Assembly (NCBI GenBank): GCA_963969495.1
Contig: OZ018327.1
Location: 38,662,220 to 38,726,219, forward strand
From: Ceratothoa steindachneri
Taxonomy: Eukaryota > Arthropoda > Malacostraca > Isopoda > Cymothoidae
Reading direction: 5' to 3'
DNA: 64,000 bases
Below the pieces are notes generated by a model that was not told where the DNA came from, searched no databases, and saw nothing but the letters and a program-made list of their open reading frames with translations. How positions within the stretch are numbered: position 1 is the first letter of the stretch; every line of letters begins with the position of its first letter. The position numbers were made by a program, and so were the translations under genes. This document shows positions 38,070-48,350 of this stretch, in pieces.

Positions 38070-38455
38070 TGCAAATACTTTTTAATATACATATATATGA
38101 AATTAATAATTATAAATCTCTCACGCATAAATAATTTGAGCCTAAGTAAGGACAAAAATTCAAAATCGTGTTTTCCCCAGCTATAGGCAGATCATCACGT
38201 GATGCCTGTTAGCCAATAGTATTTGAGAATTTCAAGGACACGAGCGGCGTCTCTTCGAACGGTAACGGTTTTGAGTAGAGAGGCTCTCAGCTAGAACTAT
38301 AGTGTGTGTTAACTTCAAGAGACAGGATCGTCAAAATTACAACTGTTGCCAAAATACATTATTTGTAAGTAAATAATTTCCTATTTTTATCTTTGCATTT
38401 CCCTAAACCATCTTTATTTCCTAAATCCATTATTACTATTATATATAAGTATAGA

Positions 38456-39374
38456 CGATTGGCGGTCAATAGGTTTTGCAAATCGGTAGGGCAAAACAGA
38501 GGAAGGGAGAGGGCTGTTTGTGGGGGTGTTAGGACAAGTTATGACAAGTGAGGACCTGCAGCTGCACACTCCTGCATCGTCTATTTAAGAAGCAGTTGCT
38601 GATCGCAGATCGTCAGTCACAAATTTTTCAACAATGGAGAAGGTTGAGCACTGCGCAGTGATCAAACTTTTTACCAAGAAAGGCAAGAATGCAAAAGAGA
38701 TCCATGAACGCATGGTTGCAGTGTACACCGACACCGTCCCTTCCTATGCAATTATTGCTTGCTGGAATAGGGAGTTCTGCCATGGTCGTGAGTCACTTGA
38801 AGATAACCCCCGTTCAGGACGCCCATCAGACGTGACTAACGAGGAAAATGTGGTCCGTGTGGAGAGGATGATCCTCGAAAATCGATGGGTGAAGGTCGAA
38901 GAAATCGAGCGAGAACTTGGAATATCACATGGAAGTGTTATCAATATCATCCACGACAAATTGGCCATGACCAAATTGTCCCTATAAACCTCACACCCCA
39001 TGATCGACTTTAACGTCGTCAAAGTCCACAAGGCCAGAGTTGCACAAGCTGCCCTGCGCGAGTGCGGATTCAAGGAGCTCAACCATCTCCCCTACAGTCC
39101 AGATCTTGTCCCTAGCGACTACTTTTTATTCCGCCAGCTCAAGGCTGTACTGCGTGGACGCCGGTTTGGGAACGATGAAGATGTCCAGTTCGCCGTCCAG
39201 GAGTGGATTGAACAGCAATCGAGAGATTTCTGATTGTCGGGAATTTGAAGAGTCAGCGGACAAGTGGCGCAAGTGCATTGAAGTCGAAGGTAGTTATATT
39301 GAAAAATAATAAAACACTTTTCCTCATATCTCGTTTCCTTATATCCGAATTGCAAAACTTATTGCCTGCCCCTC
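38456..39374 (+). mobile_element. internally deleted mariner, copy 2 (919 bp)
   Basis: Ends CGATTGGCGGTCAATAGG and the inverse of CGAGGGGCAGGCAATAAG. The N-terminal frame 38634-38987 and C-terminal frame 39000-39233 ('RVAQAALRECGFKELNHL', 'YSPDLVPSDYFLFRQLKA') are the same family as copy 1. Both lack the core with the first catalytic Asp and join at the same CATGATCGACTT position. Copy 2 keeps about 69 bp that copy 1 has additionally lost. It is non-autonomous. Confidence 0.85.

Positions 39375-39376
<2 letters not shown>

Positions 39377-39436
<60 letters not shown>
39377..39436. repeat. (TA)n array right of mariner copy 2
   Basis: TA repeat beginning at the mariner's right end. Confidence 0.95.
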
Positions 39437-39438
<2 letters not shown>

Positions 39439-40264
39439 CAATTTTACGATTTGTACTAAATATAAATGCATTATAATTATTACTATATATATATATATGT
39501 GGAAAAATATCCAAGACGAATTGGTGCGGTTAAGATAATGGCATAATTAGACAACTGCTCTGCTTCAGGTCCAGCAGGTGATCCTCTCTTCCTTGAACTG
39601 GAAGACAACACTTAAGGATGGCCCATGCTGTATATGCATACAGCAACGGCTGCATTGTTTACCTTTGGCTACAGCTTTTCTATAGCTTTAAATATAGTCT
39701 CAAGAGATGGTTCTTGGCGAGGAAAATTGCTTGGAAGAGGCATAACCTTATTTGCCTAGACGTCTTTCACCCTAACAGTAGGTCATCTTCGGTGCAGAAT
39801 GGTGAACTTTATTATTTTTCTTTATTCATGTAGTATGCTGGTGCAAAAATGAGGGAACAGATCCACACTTACGTGGATTGGGGGACAAGGGAAGAAAAAA
39901 AGGCGACAAAATTTAAATACAGGAGGTGGTAGAAAGTTTGCCCGTCGATCCTGCCATCTCAGTTTTTCGTTAACAATTCACACTTTACTACAAATTAACA
40001 TTTGGAGCTAAAAGGAAAAATACTCTGATATTTCTATACAAAAAACAAAAATATTTAGGGTGCAAAAAGTAAAAGATTTTATACAACTAGAATAGAACAA
40101 CACATCCAGTTTAGTCACAATAATAGAGGTGAATTGTAGTTAAATTAAAAAAAAACTTAATTATAGTTTCCATATTCAGAAATTTTAAAACAAGGTTTAA
40201 TCGCTACATTAGGCACTTTGGGTTAGATTTTGATTCACGATTATGATGCTACACTTAGAGAAAT
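39437..40264. other. unrecognised insert inside the 3' LTR
   Basis: AT-rich. A 71-codon plus frame (39618-39833) has no known motif. Present in the 3' LTR but not in the 5' LTR, so it was added after insertion. Confidence 0.4.
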
Positions 40265-41745
40265 CAGTTTATAGTCAGTCTGCGAGCTTGACGTAGGGTC
40301 ATCTGTAGATGTCCGATGTGGCTACCGTTTTGGCGGGAGGCATGTTCGACTTGTATCTCTCCTGGTCCTATAGCCTGAACATGTCATCTACAGTGCCTGG
40401 TGGGAGAGTAGCTTCCAGGCTGTCCCAGATGGCGGTGCTGTGTGAATGCAGGAAGGTATTCACCGTCTCCAACCCGGTCCAGTGATAAAGCTCCCTCTAC
40501 TTGACGAAATCGTCCCATTTCACGTTAAGTTTAAACGTAGGGCCCGATTTTGTACCTCTGCATTTGAATTCCCCTAGTCCTTGAAGCTGAGTTGAGTCGG
40601 ACTGCTAGGTATAGCAGCTTCGTTCAACTAAGGATGTATATAATTTACTTTTGTTTTGTATACTAAGATTGCGAAATCGGTGAGTTCAAGTTTCGTAACT
40701 TGAACCTTCGAGTTGATGCGGCTTCCAATGCCGCATTTGGAGAACCTGAAACATAGGATACTCGCGCTTGGCGAATAACTTTTTGTTGAGTTTCCAGTCA
40801 AATGGGCTCCGTCTTCCGTCTTCCGTCTTCTGATCACGACTGCATTGAATTTGTTCTGGTTCGTCTGGATTTTCCACTTCTTTTCGTACCGGGAGATTAT
40901 CTGGGTTTCGGCTGCAGTTACCCTCGACATCACTCTTCCAGATCTGCTAGGGCGAGTCACAATCTGGGTGATGTCGTCCGCGTCCTTACATTGAGGGTTC
41001 GGGGAAGTACAGGTTTCGGAATGTCCCCAGTACAGATGGTAAATAGGGTGAGATTCAAATACTCGCCTTGGGGGACTCCAGATAGAAGGTCAAATGGGGC
41101 TCTGATGTGGTCCCCAAATGCTATCGACGCTCTCCTACTAGTCAGGTAACTGTATAAGTTTTTTCCGAAATGGGGGGATAACCAGATACACGAGATCTTA
41201 TATTTGAGACCATCGATTCATACCTTGTCAAAAGCTTTCTTCACGTCCCGGCAGACAACATCCACCATACAGCCAGAGGCAAGCCCTTTGGCCGCATATT
41301 GGTATGCAAAAGCAATTGCAGTCTTCTTGCTCCACTTTTTGCGGAAGCTATCTTGTTCGTCGTTCTGCAGTTAGTGTGACGACATATAGGAGACCAACTT
41401 GTTATTTAGGATATTTTAGAATACTTTTCCAATTATTTCTAGAAGTGAAATCGGCCTGAAGTTCATCATTTGATCTTTAGGCTTGCCTTGTTTAGGAATA
41501 AATATAATTTTGGATGTCTTCAGGCCTTCCAGGAAGTATCCTAAGCATCTTGCCGCTAATGCTGCGTTGAAAAGATTCAGCAGCCTGATTTTTGTCCCCA
41601 CTGGAGCTTCTTTTAGGTGCCTTGTTGTTATTCGGCTTAGGCCTGGAGCTTTTTTTTAAGACCAGAGATTGCAGAGTCCAACTCTTCTTGGGTGATGGAT
41701 TATTATGAACCAACAATCTGAAACAGACAAAAAAGCACAAATTAG
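40265..41745 (-). pseudogene. LINE fragment, RT and C-terminus
   Basis: Minus-strand pieces: 'TSKIIFIPKQGKPK' and 'NFRPISLLEIIGKVF' (41600-41416, RT fingers), 'SGVPQGEYLNLTLFTICTGD' (about 41090-41030) and 'KDADDITQIVTRPS' (about 40990-40950, catalytic ADD with the preceding Tyr lost), then 'YEKKWKIQTNQNKFNAVV' (40870-40820). The 5' part with endonuclease is missing (5' truncation, usual for LINEs). Family differs from the LINE at 33.3-36.6 kb. Confidence 0.7.
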
Positions 41746-41934
41746 GAAAGAATTATTGCATAAGTGGAACCAATGAACATATAAATTAGTGTATAAATAA
41801 CATGGTGCACCAAATTTATAGATATGATGGTTCTAGAAAACTGACCCCGATAGGGTTATACGAATGTTATTATTGAATTCAGCAGATAGAATCAGACTAT
41901 TTTGATCCAGATTCATAGGAAATCTTTTTGTTGC
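41746..41934. other. spacer within the 3' LTR
   Basis: No recognisable content before LTR homology resumes. Confidence 0.4.
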
Positions 41935-42167
41935 CTTGTGTTATTAGTATTATTATTCAATATCCCCTTTTGTCTGTTTTAGTAGTGAGAAATAAATTTT
42001 ATTTTTTATAAGCCTCGCTCGTATTGTGCTCACCTAAATTCTAGAACGGAATAATTTCAGTGGATTGACAAGCTTATGAAATTTTCGTTTCCATCTTTAG
42101 CTATATTTTACACAGAGTAAAGTTAGCAATCTAAGCGAGTTAAAGTCCTAAATAGTCTGTCGTAAAA

Positions 42168-43412
42168 TTAGCATAATGAGCCAGCTATCAAAGATAATTT
42201 TAAGAGTACTTTTAAATGGAATCAGAAACAAAATCAACGAACAAATACCAAATGAGTAGTGTGTGTGTTTAGGAAAGGGAAGGGCACTACAAGTGCAATA
42301 TTCCTGATAATAACAGTGGTAGAAAGGTCAATAGAGATGCAAAAAGATTTGTTTATTGGATTTATAGACTTTAAAAAGGCTTTTGAGACGGTCTGACACA
42401 CATAAATGGTAAAAATATTGGAAAATATTGGGCTGGATAAAAAGGACATAAGGATAATAACAAATTTATACTTGGGCCTAAGAGCTAACATAAAAATAGG
42501 TGGAGTAAATACAGATGGATAAATATCAAGAGGGGGTACGTCAAGGGTGCATACTACGAGTATCACTGGATCTATTTTGATTGCACGGACAAAAATGTAT
42601 TGAAGACATAGAAGAATTGGAAGGCATCAAACTTGGAGGAAAAATATATTATATTAGGTATGCAGATGATACCACTATAATTGCAGACTCAGAATAAAAG
42701 TTACAAAGTCTCATGAAAGGACTAATCACATCATGAAATAGAAGAGGTTTAAAAGTTAATCTAAACAAAACAGAAGTAATGGGTATCACCAAAAGAAAAG
42801 AGCAACTACTGGTACAAATCACTATTGATGGGAACGTAATAAAACAGATAAACAAATTTTTATACCTGGGAAGCCCTGTGACAGAGGACGCAATAAGCTA
42901 GAATTGGATTAGCAAAAATAGCTTTTGTGAACATGAAAAAACTAATAAAAAATATAGGTATTGGGATAAAACTAAGAATTAGATTGATATAATGTTTCAT
43001 ATGGTCTATATTTTTATATAGATGTGAAACTTGGACAGTGAACAATTGTATGTTCGAGAAAATAGAAGATTTTGAAATGTGATGCTTTAGAAGAATGGTG
43101 AAAATACCATGGACTGAAAGAGTATCGACAAAGAAGTACTGAGGAGAGCGGGAGTGAAATGTGAGCTAGTGAATGAAATAACTAAAAAACAGTTAAAGTT
43201 TGTGGGACATGTGGTACGTATAAGTAAAATGGAATATGACTGCATGGCAGGAAAAATTGAAGGAAAAAGAGCGCGTGAGAGCCAAAGAAATACATGGACT
43301 GGCTATGGAGCGAAAGGGTGGAGGAAGAAGTGTCACAGATTTTATGAGAAGAACTGAAGATCGAGAGGGGTGGCGTGCCATGATCACCGACGTTACAAGA
43401 CCGGCACTGCAA
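42168..43412 (+). pseudogene. LINE ORF2, 3' half (RT core and C-terminus)
   Basis: Continues the ORF cut at 29969. Right after TTAG the frame reads 'IMSQLSKIILRVLLN' and 'RNKINEQIPNE', then 'GFIDFKKAFETV' (palm A), 'GVRQGCI', 'RYADDTTIIA' (42655-42684, catalytic), 'VNLNKTEVMGITK' and 'KFLYLGSPVTED'. The C-terminus at 43154-43412 has 'KKQLKFVGHVVR' and, in another frame, 'RTEDREGWRAMITDVTRPAL'. Many stops; the YADD box is intact. It is separated from its first half by the 12.2-kb LTR element. Confidence 0.85.
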
Positions 43413-44770
43413 TAAGGTAAAGTAATTCTTCATCAGTAAGATGTGGGGTTGGCCTTCTAAAAACTGATTTTTGTGGCCACAACATCCACCGAATACACTT
43501 TCATACACCATTGTAGAGACGCCAGGAGAGGTGGTAGAGTCGGTATCATTGCTGCTGACTTCCTCTGTCCCTTACTTATACCGATTTAGCACTCCTCCGA
43601 CACCTTCGAAGTAATTCTTTCTACTCTTGCCCTATCTCCCTGCTCAAGATCACAAATATTTAAAGAGCACCTGACCAACCATCAAATGATATCTTATTTG
43701 ACATGTATGGTCATCTCCGCAATATCGCATTCTATTACTACTCCGCAATCGTTCTGGTACCAAGCGACTTCAATATTCCCCAAAACACCACGTCACATCA
43801 ACGACTCGTTAAAGTCATCGATTTTTGTATCTGTCCCAATCCGTCTCTTCCCCAAGCCACGCCCACAGCTACATTCTTGCTTTCGTTTTCTCCCAATACC
43901 CAGTTCACTAACTATGCTGATGACACGCAAATATTTCTCTCCTCCTACTAAATCTCGTTCGCCGTGACACGACTACTGAGAGGGTATCAGATAACTACTT
44001 CCACTCAACAAAGTCAAGACTGAGGTTCGTTTGATGTGCACCTCAGCAGATGTCACTCCTTATAAATATGTTGCTTCATCTATCAATCAAGGTGGCTCCC
44101 CAATCGGTTTTCTTTGGTTACGTTAGAAACTTAGATGTTTCCTTTGACAGTCAATTCGATTACAAATCGCCTGTTGCTACTATCAGCAAATTGTCTCTCT
44201 GCTTTCCCAGTAATATCTGTCGTATCCGGTCCCAATTTGACCAAAATAGTTTCAAGATAGCGACTTATGCCTTTTTTTAAGTACCTCCTGGATTACTGCA
44301 GCTCTCTCCTTAGTGGAACAGCCAACATTACAATTCGTCCCCTTCAACTTGTCCTGAACATTGCAATACGAATTCTTCTGCGTCGAAGGCGGATTTCTCG
44401 TGCCACACCTCTGTTCTGCAAACTGACTGACTGACCATTGAATTCTAAATTCCTTTTAAAGTCTTCCTTCTCACATTCAAAATCCTTAAACCGCCGTTTA
44501 CCTTCACCTTTTCTCCTCACTGGCTCTGTCCAGACAACAAAGATTCCTTCGCTCGCAGAGTACCCATGGGGCACTCGTCTCTGCCCCATGGGTTATCGTG
44601 CCTTCTCTGCAGTTGCCCCTAAGCACTGCCTCCGGAGGTAGGCTTCTTTTCAGCACTCGGCACATTCAAGTGTGCTTTGAAACCCACCTATTCACTCGAG
44701 CTTTTCATAGTTGATGAATGGGTGCCCTACGAGCACTTCAAAGTTCCGAAGGGCATATGAAATATATATT
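43413..44770 (+). pseudogene. Rex1/CR1-like LINE fragment
   Basis: Plus strand: an endonuclease-like start ('FDMYGHLRN' then 'PSDFNIPQNT', 43690-43790) passes abruptly to 'FTNYADDTQIFLSSY' (43905-43950, RT catalytic box), then 'KYVASSINQGG', 'LDYCSSLLSGTANIT' (44290-44330), 'EYPWGTRLCPMGYRAFSAVA' (44560-44620) and 'ALKPTYSLE'. The order from endonuclease to YADD lacks the whole fingers region, so an internal deletion of RT is present. Ends near GAAGGGCATATGAA. The fragment at 1-470 belongs to the same family. Confidence 0.7.
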
Positions 44771-44779
44771 ATTATTATA

Positions 44780-46095
44780 TTGTTGGCCGGAAAGTCCTGA
44801 CTCACCCAGGAAGCGGAAGGAAAACTACAAAGTTTTATGGAGCAACACCAATATTTATTGTTCAAAATAAAGTCCATTATTCTCTACAATCTTTCAGCGA
44901 TCAGCCAGCATCCGAATCTGTTTCAGATACCAGTCAGCTTTGAATAAAAAAAAACTGCAAACAAGTTTCCTTTAATCGATCAAACGTGTTCAAACGCTGG
45001 TCACGGAAAATGTGGGCCATTGAGTGGAATAAGCTATGGTTAATCGGAGCAGCATCGTGACTGAATAGTGGACGTGAAAGAATCTTAACACCCTCCATCT
45101 GTTTGAGTTTCTCCATAGTCAACCTGGCAGTGTGCGGTCTCGCATTGTCTTGCTGAAACAAGCCTGACCTTGATTGATCAAAGCAGGATACTCCTTTTTA
45201 TTTGATCGTACACGCGGTCTAGCTGCTGGCAATACAGTTTAGCGTTGATGGCGCAACCATGTGGAAGAAGCTTAAAATTCACTACACCTTGGAAATCCCA
45301 CCAGACAAAGATCATGATTGTCTTGTCAAACCGATCCTAACTTGGAGCGGATGCCGGTTGTTCACCTTGCGGAACCTATTTCTTCTCCTGATAGTGATTA
45401 ACCAAGTACACGCACTTCTCAACTGATGTAAAGATTCGCCCCCTAAATCTGCCTTCCATTGAGTTATTGAGAAGTTAGCTGCAAATATCTACTCTGCTGG
45501 TAGCTTGTGCGCTTCATTAAAGTCATATGGATCCACTCGGAGCTTCTTGTGAAGAAAATTCATTTGATGCCATCGATTGAGCACAGTCTGATGTGATGAC
45601 ACTCTAACAAATTTCTCAATATCACGGCTGCTTGCAGAAGGTTAAACTTTCAATGTTGCCACTATAACCTCCCTTTCAAAGGTTTAATGGTAGGCCAGAA
45701 CAAGGTTGACAGCCATGAATAAGATCTCCGGAGTTAAAACGTCTGTACCACCTCGAGACCTTCGCTTGACTAACTGTGAATTGTCTTTCAGTATCGCAAA
45801 TTTCCTTCACAGTAGCTCTTGTAGAAAGTTTTCGCTTGTAACAGTAGCGAATCAAAACTCTAATTCCACTTTCTTCCAAATTCATTTCTGTCAGTTCGGG
45901 CTTACTCAAAGAGAAATAAACTGCGCAGGAGAAACAAACCACATAAACGTACGGAGGCTGGTAGTAGAATAAATAAGGCTAACCTAACCTTATGTAGTCA
46001 ATTGAGTAAAGTTAGCCTAACCTAATGTTGGTGTTGCTGCCCCCAATTTTCTTGTTTTCTTTCCCCTTCCTAAGTCAGGACTTTATGACCAACCA
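44780..46095 (-). mobile_element. mariner transposon, decayed
   Basis: Left end TTGTTGGCCGGAAAGTCC (44780) and right end, read inverse, TGGTTGGTCATAAAGTCC (46095) match 19 of 23 positions, both followed by TGACT. TA-rich flanks lie on both sides. Transposase lies inside on the minus strand. It landed just downstream of the LINE ending at about 44770. Confidence 0.8.
44890..45942 (-). pseudogene. mariner transposase with lost catalytic residues
   Basis: Frame 45942-45676 gives the HTH part ('STRATVKEICDTE', 'KVSRWYRRFNSGD'). Middle frames give 'RIFTSVEKCVYLVNH', where GDEKW is expected (the first Asp is Val), and 'TIMIFVWWDFQGVV'. Frame 45161-44934 has 'MFQQDNARPHTARLT' (second Asp present) and 'LFSHDAAPINHSLFHSM', where the third Asp of 'APSD' is Asn. 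Two of three catalytic Asp residues are gone, plus frameshifts. Confidence 0.75.
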
Positions 46096-46381
46096 TATAT
46101 TAAGGGTTGTTTTTGCTTTTCTCAGAAAGGATGTTTTAAATTATCCCTTATTACAACCGTAAGCCTATAGAGAGTATACCCTCAAGAATTCCTTCAATTT
46201 GTAGAATTTATCAAGAGTTTCTTCCACCATATTATTACATGGTCTCTTGGTATTGATTCCATTTCTACTAATATATCTGTATGTGAAAAAAGTCCAATAA
46301 TATCGATACAAATTTTATCTCTACTTCAGTAATTCAAGTTTAAAAAAAAAAAATTTGTATTTTTTAAATTTACACAGTAGA

Positions 46382-46386
<5 letters not shown>
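46096..46386. other. no gene assigned
   Basis: AT-rich. Minus-strand text 'ETLDKFYKLKEFLRVYSL' (about 46230-46170) weakly resembles the PLE thumb region, but nothing else supports it. Confidence 0.3.

Positions 46387-46453
<67 letters not shown>
46387..46453. repeat. (TA)n microsatellite
   Basis: About 66 bp of TA. Confidence 0.95.
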
Positions 46454-46456
<3 letters not shown>

Positions 46457-47620
46457 GGGACAATGACACGCTAATTAATGGCTTGGTTTGACCAGTTGGG
46501 GAGGTGGTAATGGGAATGGGGAAGAAATTTGTCCCCCGAGTGTGTGGTTAATAATTATCAAAATAAGTGAGTGCAGATTGGCTTAAAGGTTAGTTATGGC
46601 CGATAGTCGTTCAGGGTTATTTAAAAGATGCTACAAAAATAAAGTTTAATAACAAAAAAGAAATATTATGTATAAATACAAAAGAGGGTTAAGTGAAATA
46701 CGTGATCAAATAAATGACGAACACATTCGGTGTCAGCGGTTAATTACTTGACTCGGATCAGAGTCTTCAAATGGGCTACACTAAGTGACAATGTAAATAA
46801 TAGAATCAGTTCGGGGGATACAAGATTATAACGAGGTCAGCAGCGTGAAGCTTGCACGGGGAAAGCGTCGAAGGTGAGGTAACTCAGGGAGGCGAGGATG
46901 TAACAAGGAAATTTATTTTACTTCAAGGTTCTCGAAGGCGAAGGCGAAGTTATTGGTCTTACCTCAAGATGCTGATGAAGGAGGACTGGTTTCCCCTCAG
47001 TGTTTTCGATTAGGGAGGACTGGGTTTACCTCAGGGTGCTGATGAACGAGGACGGATTTTACCTCGGGGTTCTCGGTGACGGATTACTCGCGCGGATTCA
47101 CGGAAGAACGACCGTTGTAAGGAGCTGCCAATTTACTGGGGCGATGTCCACGGCGGAGAGATTCAAGCCGTCGGTAGGTACCGAAATAATCTACTGAGGA
47201 TCTGACTCGAGAACGTAATGTGTCTTTGTGCGCGTGCGTGCTGTACTCACGATCCAGCAGGAAACCTCCTGTTATATAAGTAGTCGGCAGGGGCGAAATT
47301 TCCTCCGGCCACGACGTGCTCTCCTGGGACCTGAAGTCGCCGGTGTTTCAGCTGGTGGTGGTGGGGTAAGGGGGGACCGAGATAAGGAGCCGGTCGAATA
47401 GCCATTTGGACTTTCTTGTCTCCCGAGAAGAAGAGGCGAGCTTAAATCGCCTCAGGCGCAGGAAATAGGCCTCGCAAGATAAACACAGCAAGTTTGATAA
47501 AGCTTTGTTCACCCGATTCCTTCGTTGCTTCTCACGCTTTAGGTTCCATGGTTAAGTACACGTGGCCCTTCTAAGGGATAAAGGTGGACCTCGCCATGAT
47601 ATTAGACTATTCCTTCACAA
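46454..47620. other. GC-richer repeat-like segment, unrecognised
   Basis: From about 46830 to 47560 the sequence is distinctly GC-richer than its surroundings, with repeated GAGGACTGG..TTACCTC words (46980-47060). On the minus strand a TATA-like TTATATAACAGG (47280-47269) precedes GTGAGTACAGC. This could be a promoter inside a solo LTR or non-autonomous element in minus orientation. No coding sequence. A segment at 58380-59095 has similar composition, but I could not align the two by eye. Confidence 0.35.
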
Positions 47621-47649
47621 TTAGGTTAGGTTATATAAACCTAAACTAA
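47621..47649. repeat. TTAGG-type palindrome
   Basis: TTAGGTTAGGTT then ATATA then AACCTAAACTAA: a near-perfect palindrome of arthropod-telomere-like words. Related words (CTAACCTAACCTTA, GTTAGCCTAACCTAA) lie at 45963-46026 within the mariner's 5' flank. Confidence 0.6.
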
Positions 47650-47759
47650 CATATTTTCTCAACCAAGTTCAATCCTATGTAGTGTTTTTACTTAATTTTA
47701 TTTTAAAATAATATTACTCATTTAAAATTTCAATCTTAAGTAATAACTCCACAAATTGC

Positions 47760-48285
47760 TCCATCCTCTACATATAATGACCTTTAACATAAGTTGGGGT
47801 TCGTTGTCTAGGATTGATCTTATTTTTTATAACACTATACTCTACAAACAAGTTATGGGAATGACAATGCGGATCCTCTCTGGGACCTACCATTTTTAAT
47901 TCATTCCTGTCACTATGACACTATCTAGCTTAATAAATGTACCCATTTCTATTTAAGCTCGTTACCTTTAGAGCATGTGTTGATGACGCTTTCGTTCAGT
48001 TCCCTAAAAAATCATGTTATCTTTAGTATTTGATTTGACAACACTGGATAGAATTAAAAAGAAGAAGAATTTGTGAGAACTTATTTTAGATATAACATGC
48101 ATTTCATCCATTTTCCTGAGAAATACCGAGAGGAATTCCTTAATAGAGTATTATAATCCGATACTGTATACTCTACAGTTCAAAAACAAAACATTTTTAT
48201 AAAACTCCATTTATTGGCCCATCCATTTCCCGTTTGTTTACACTTTAAATGATAGTTTACGCAATAATCTACCACAAGTTGTTTA

Positions 48286-48290
<5 letters not shown>
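47760..48290 (+). pseudogene. PLE remnant (RT palm and thumb)
   Basis: The plus strand reads 'LYKQVMGMT' (about 47845-47871), the PLE 'YKQ..G..MGS' region, followed by broken 'SGTY.F' text. At 48105-48200 come 'IFLRNTERNSL' and other-frame 'EKYREEFLNRV', then 'NIFIKLH', the thumb seen at 27560-27420 on the other strand. No YIDD box or nuclease readable. It ends in (TA)n at 48291. Confidence 0.55.
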
Positions 48291-48345
<55 letters not shown>

Positions 48346-48350
48346 TATAT
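48291..48350. repeat. (TA)n array
   Basis: TA repeat with one C. It joins the PLE remnant on the left to the DNA transposon terminus at 48351 on the right. Confidence 0.95.

Larger units (their letters stand above)
38070..42167 (+). repeat. 3' LTR of the Gypsy element, carrying a mariner and a LINE fragment
   Basis: LTR homology is seen at 38070-38267 and 41935-42167. The intervening sequence holds the second mariner (38456-39374), (TA)n, about 0.8 kb of unrecognised DNA and a minus-strand LINE fragment (40265-41745). The first approximately 50 bp present in the 5' LTR are missing. The LTR ends in TGTCGTAAAA just before the TTAG target duplication. Confidence 0.7.

Noticed and set aside
44781..46095. 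Active mariner
   Set aside because: First and third catalytic Asp positions are replaced (Val, Asn) and frames are broken.
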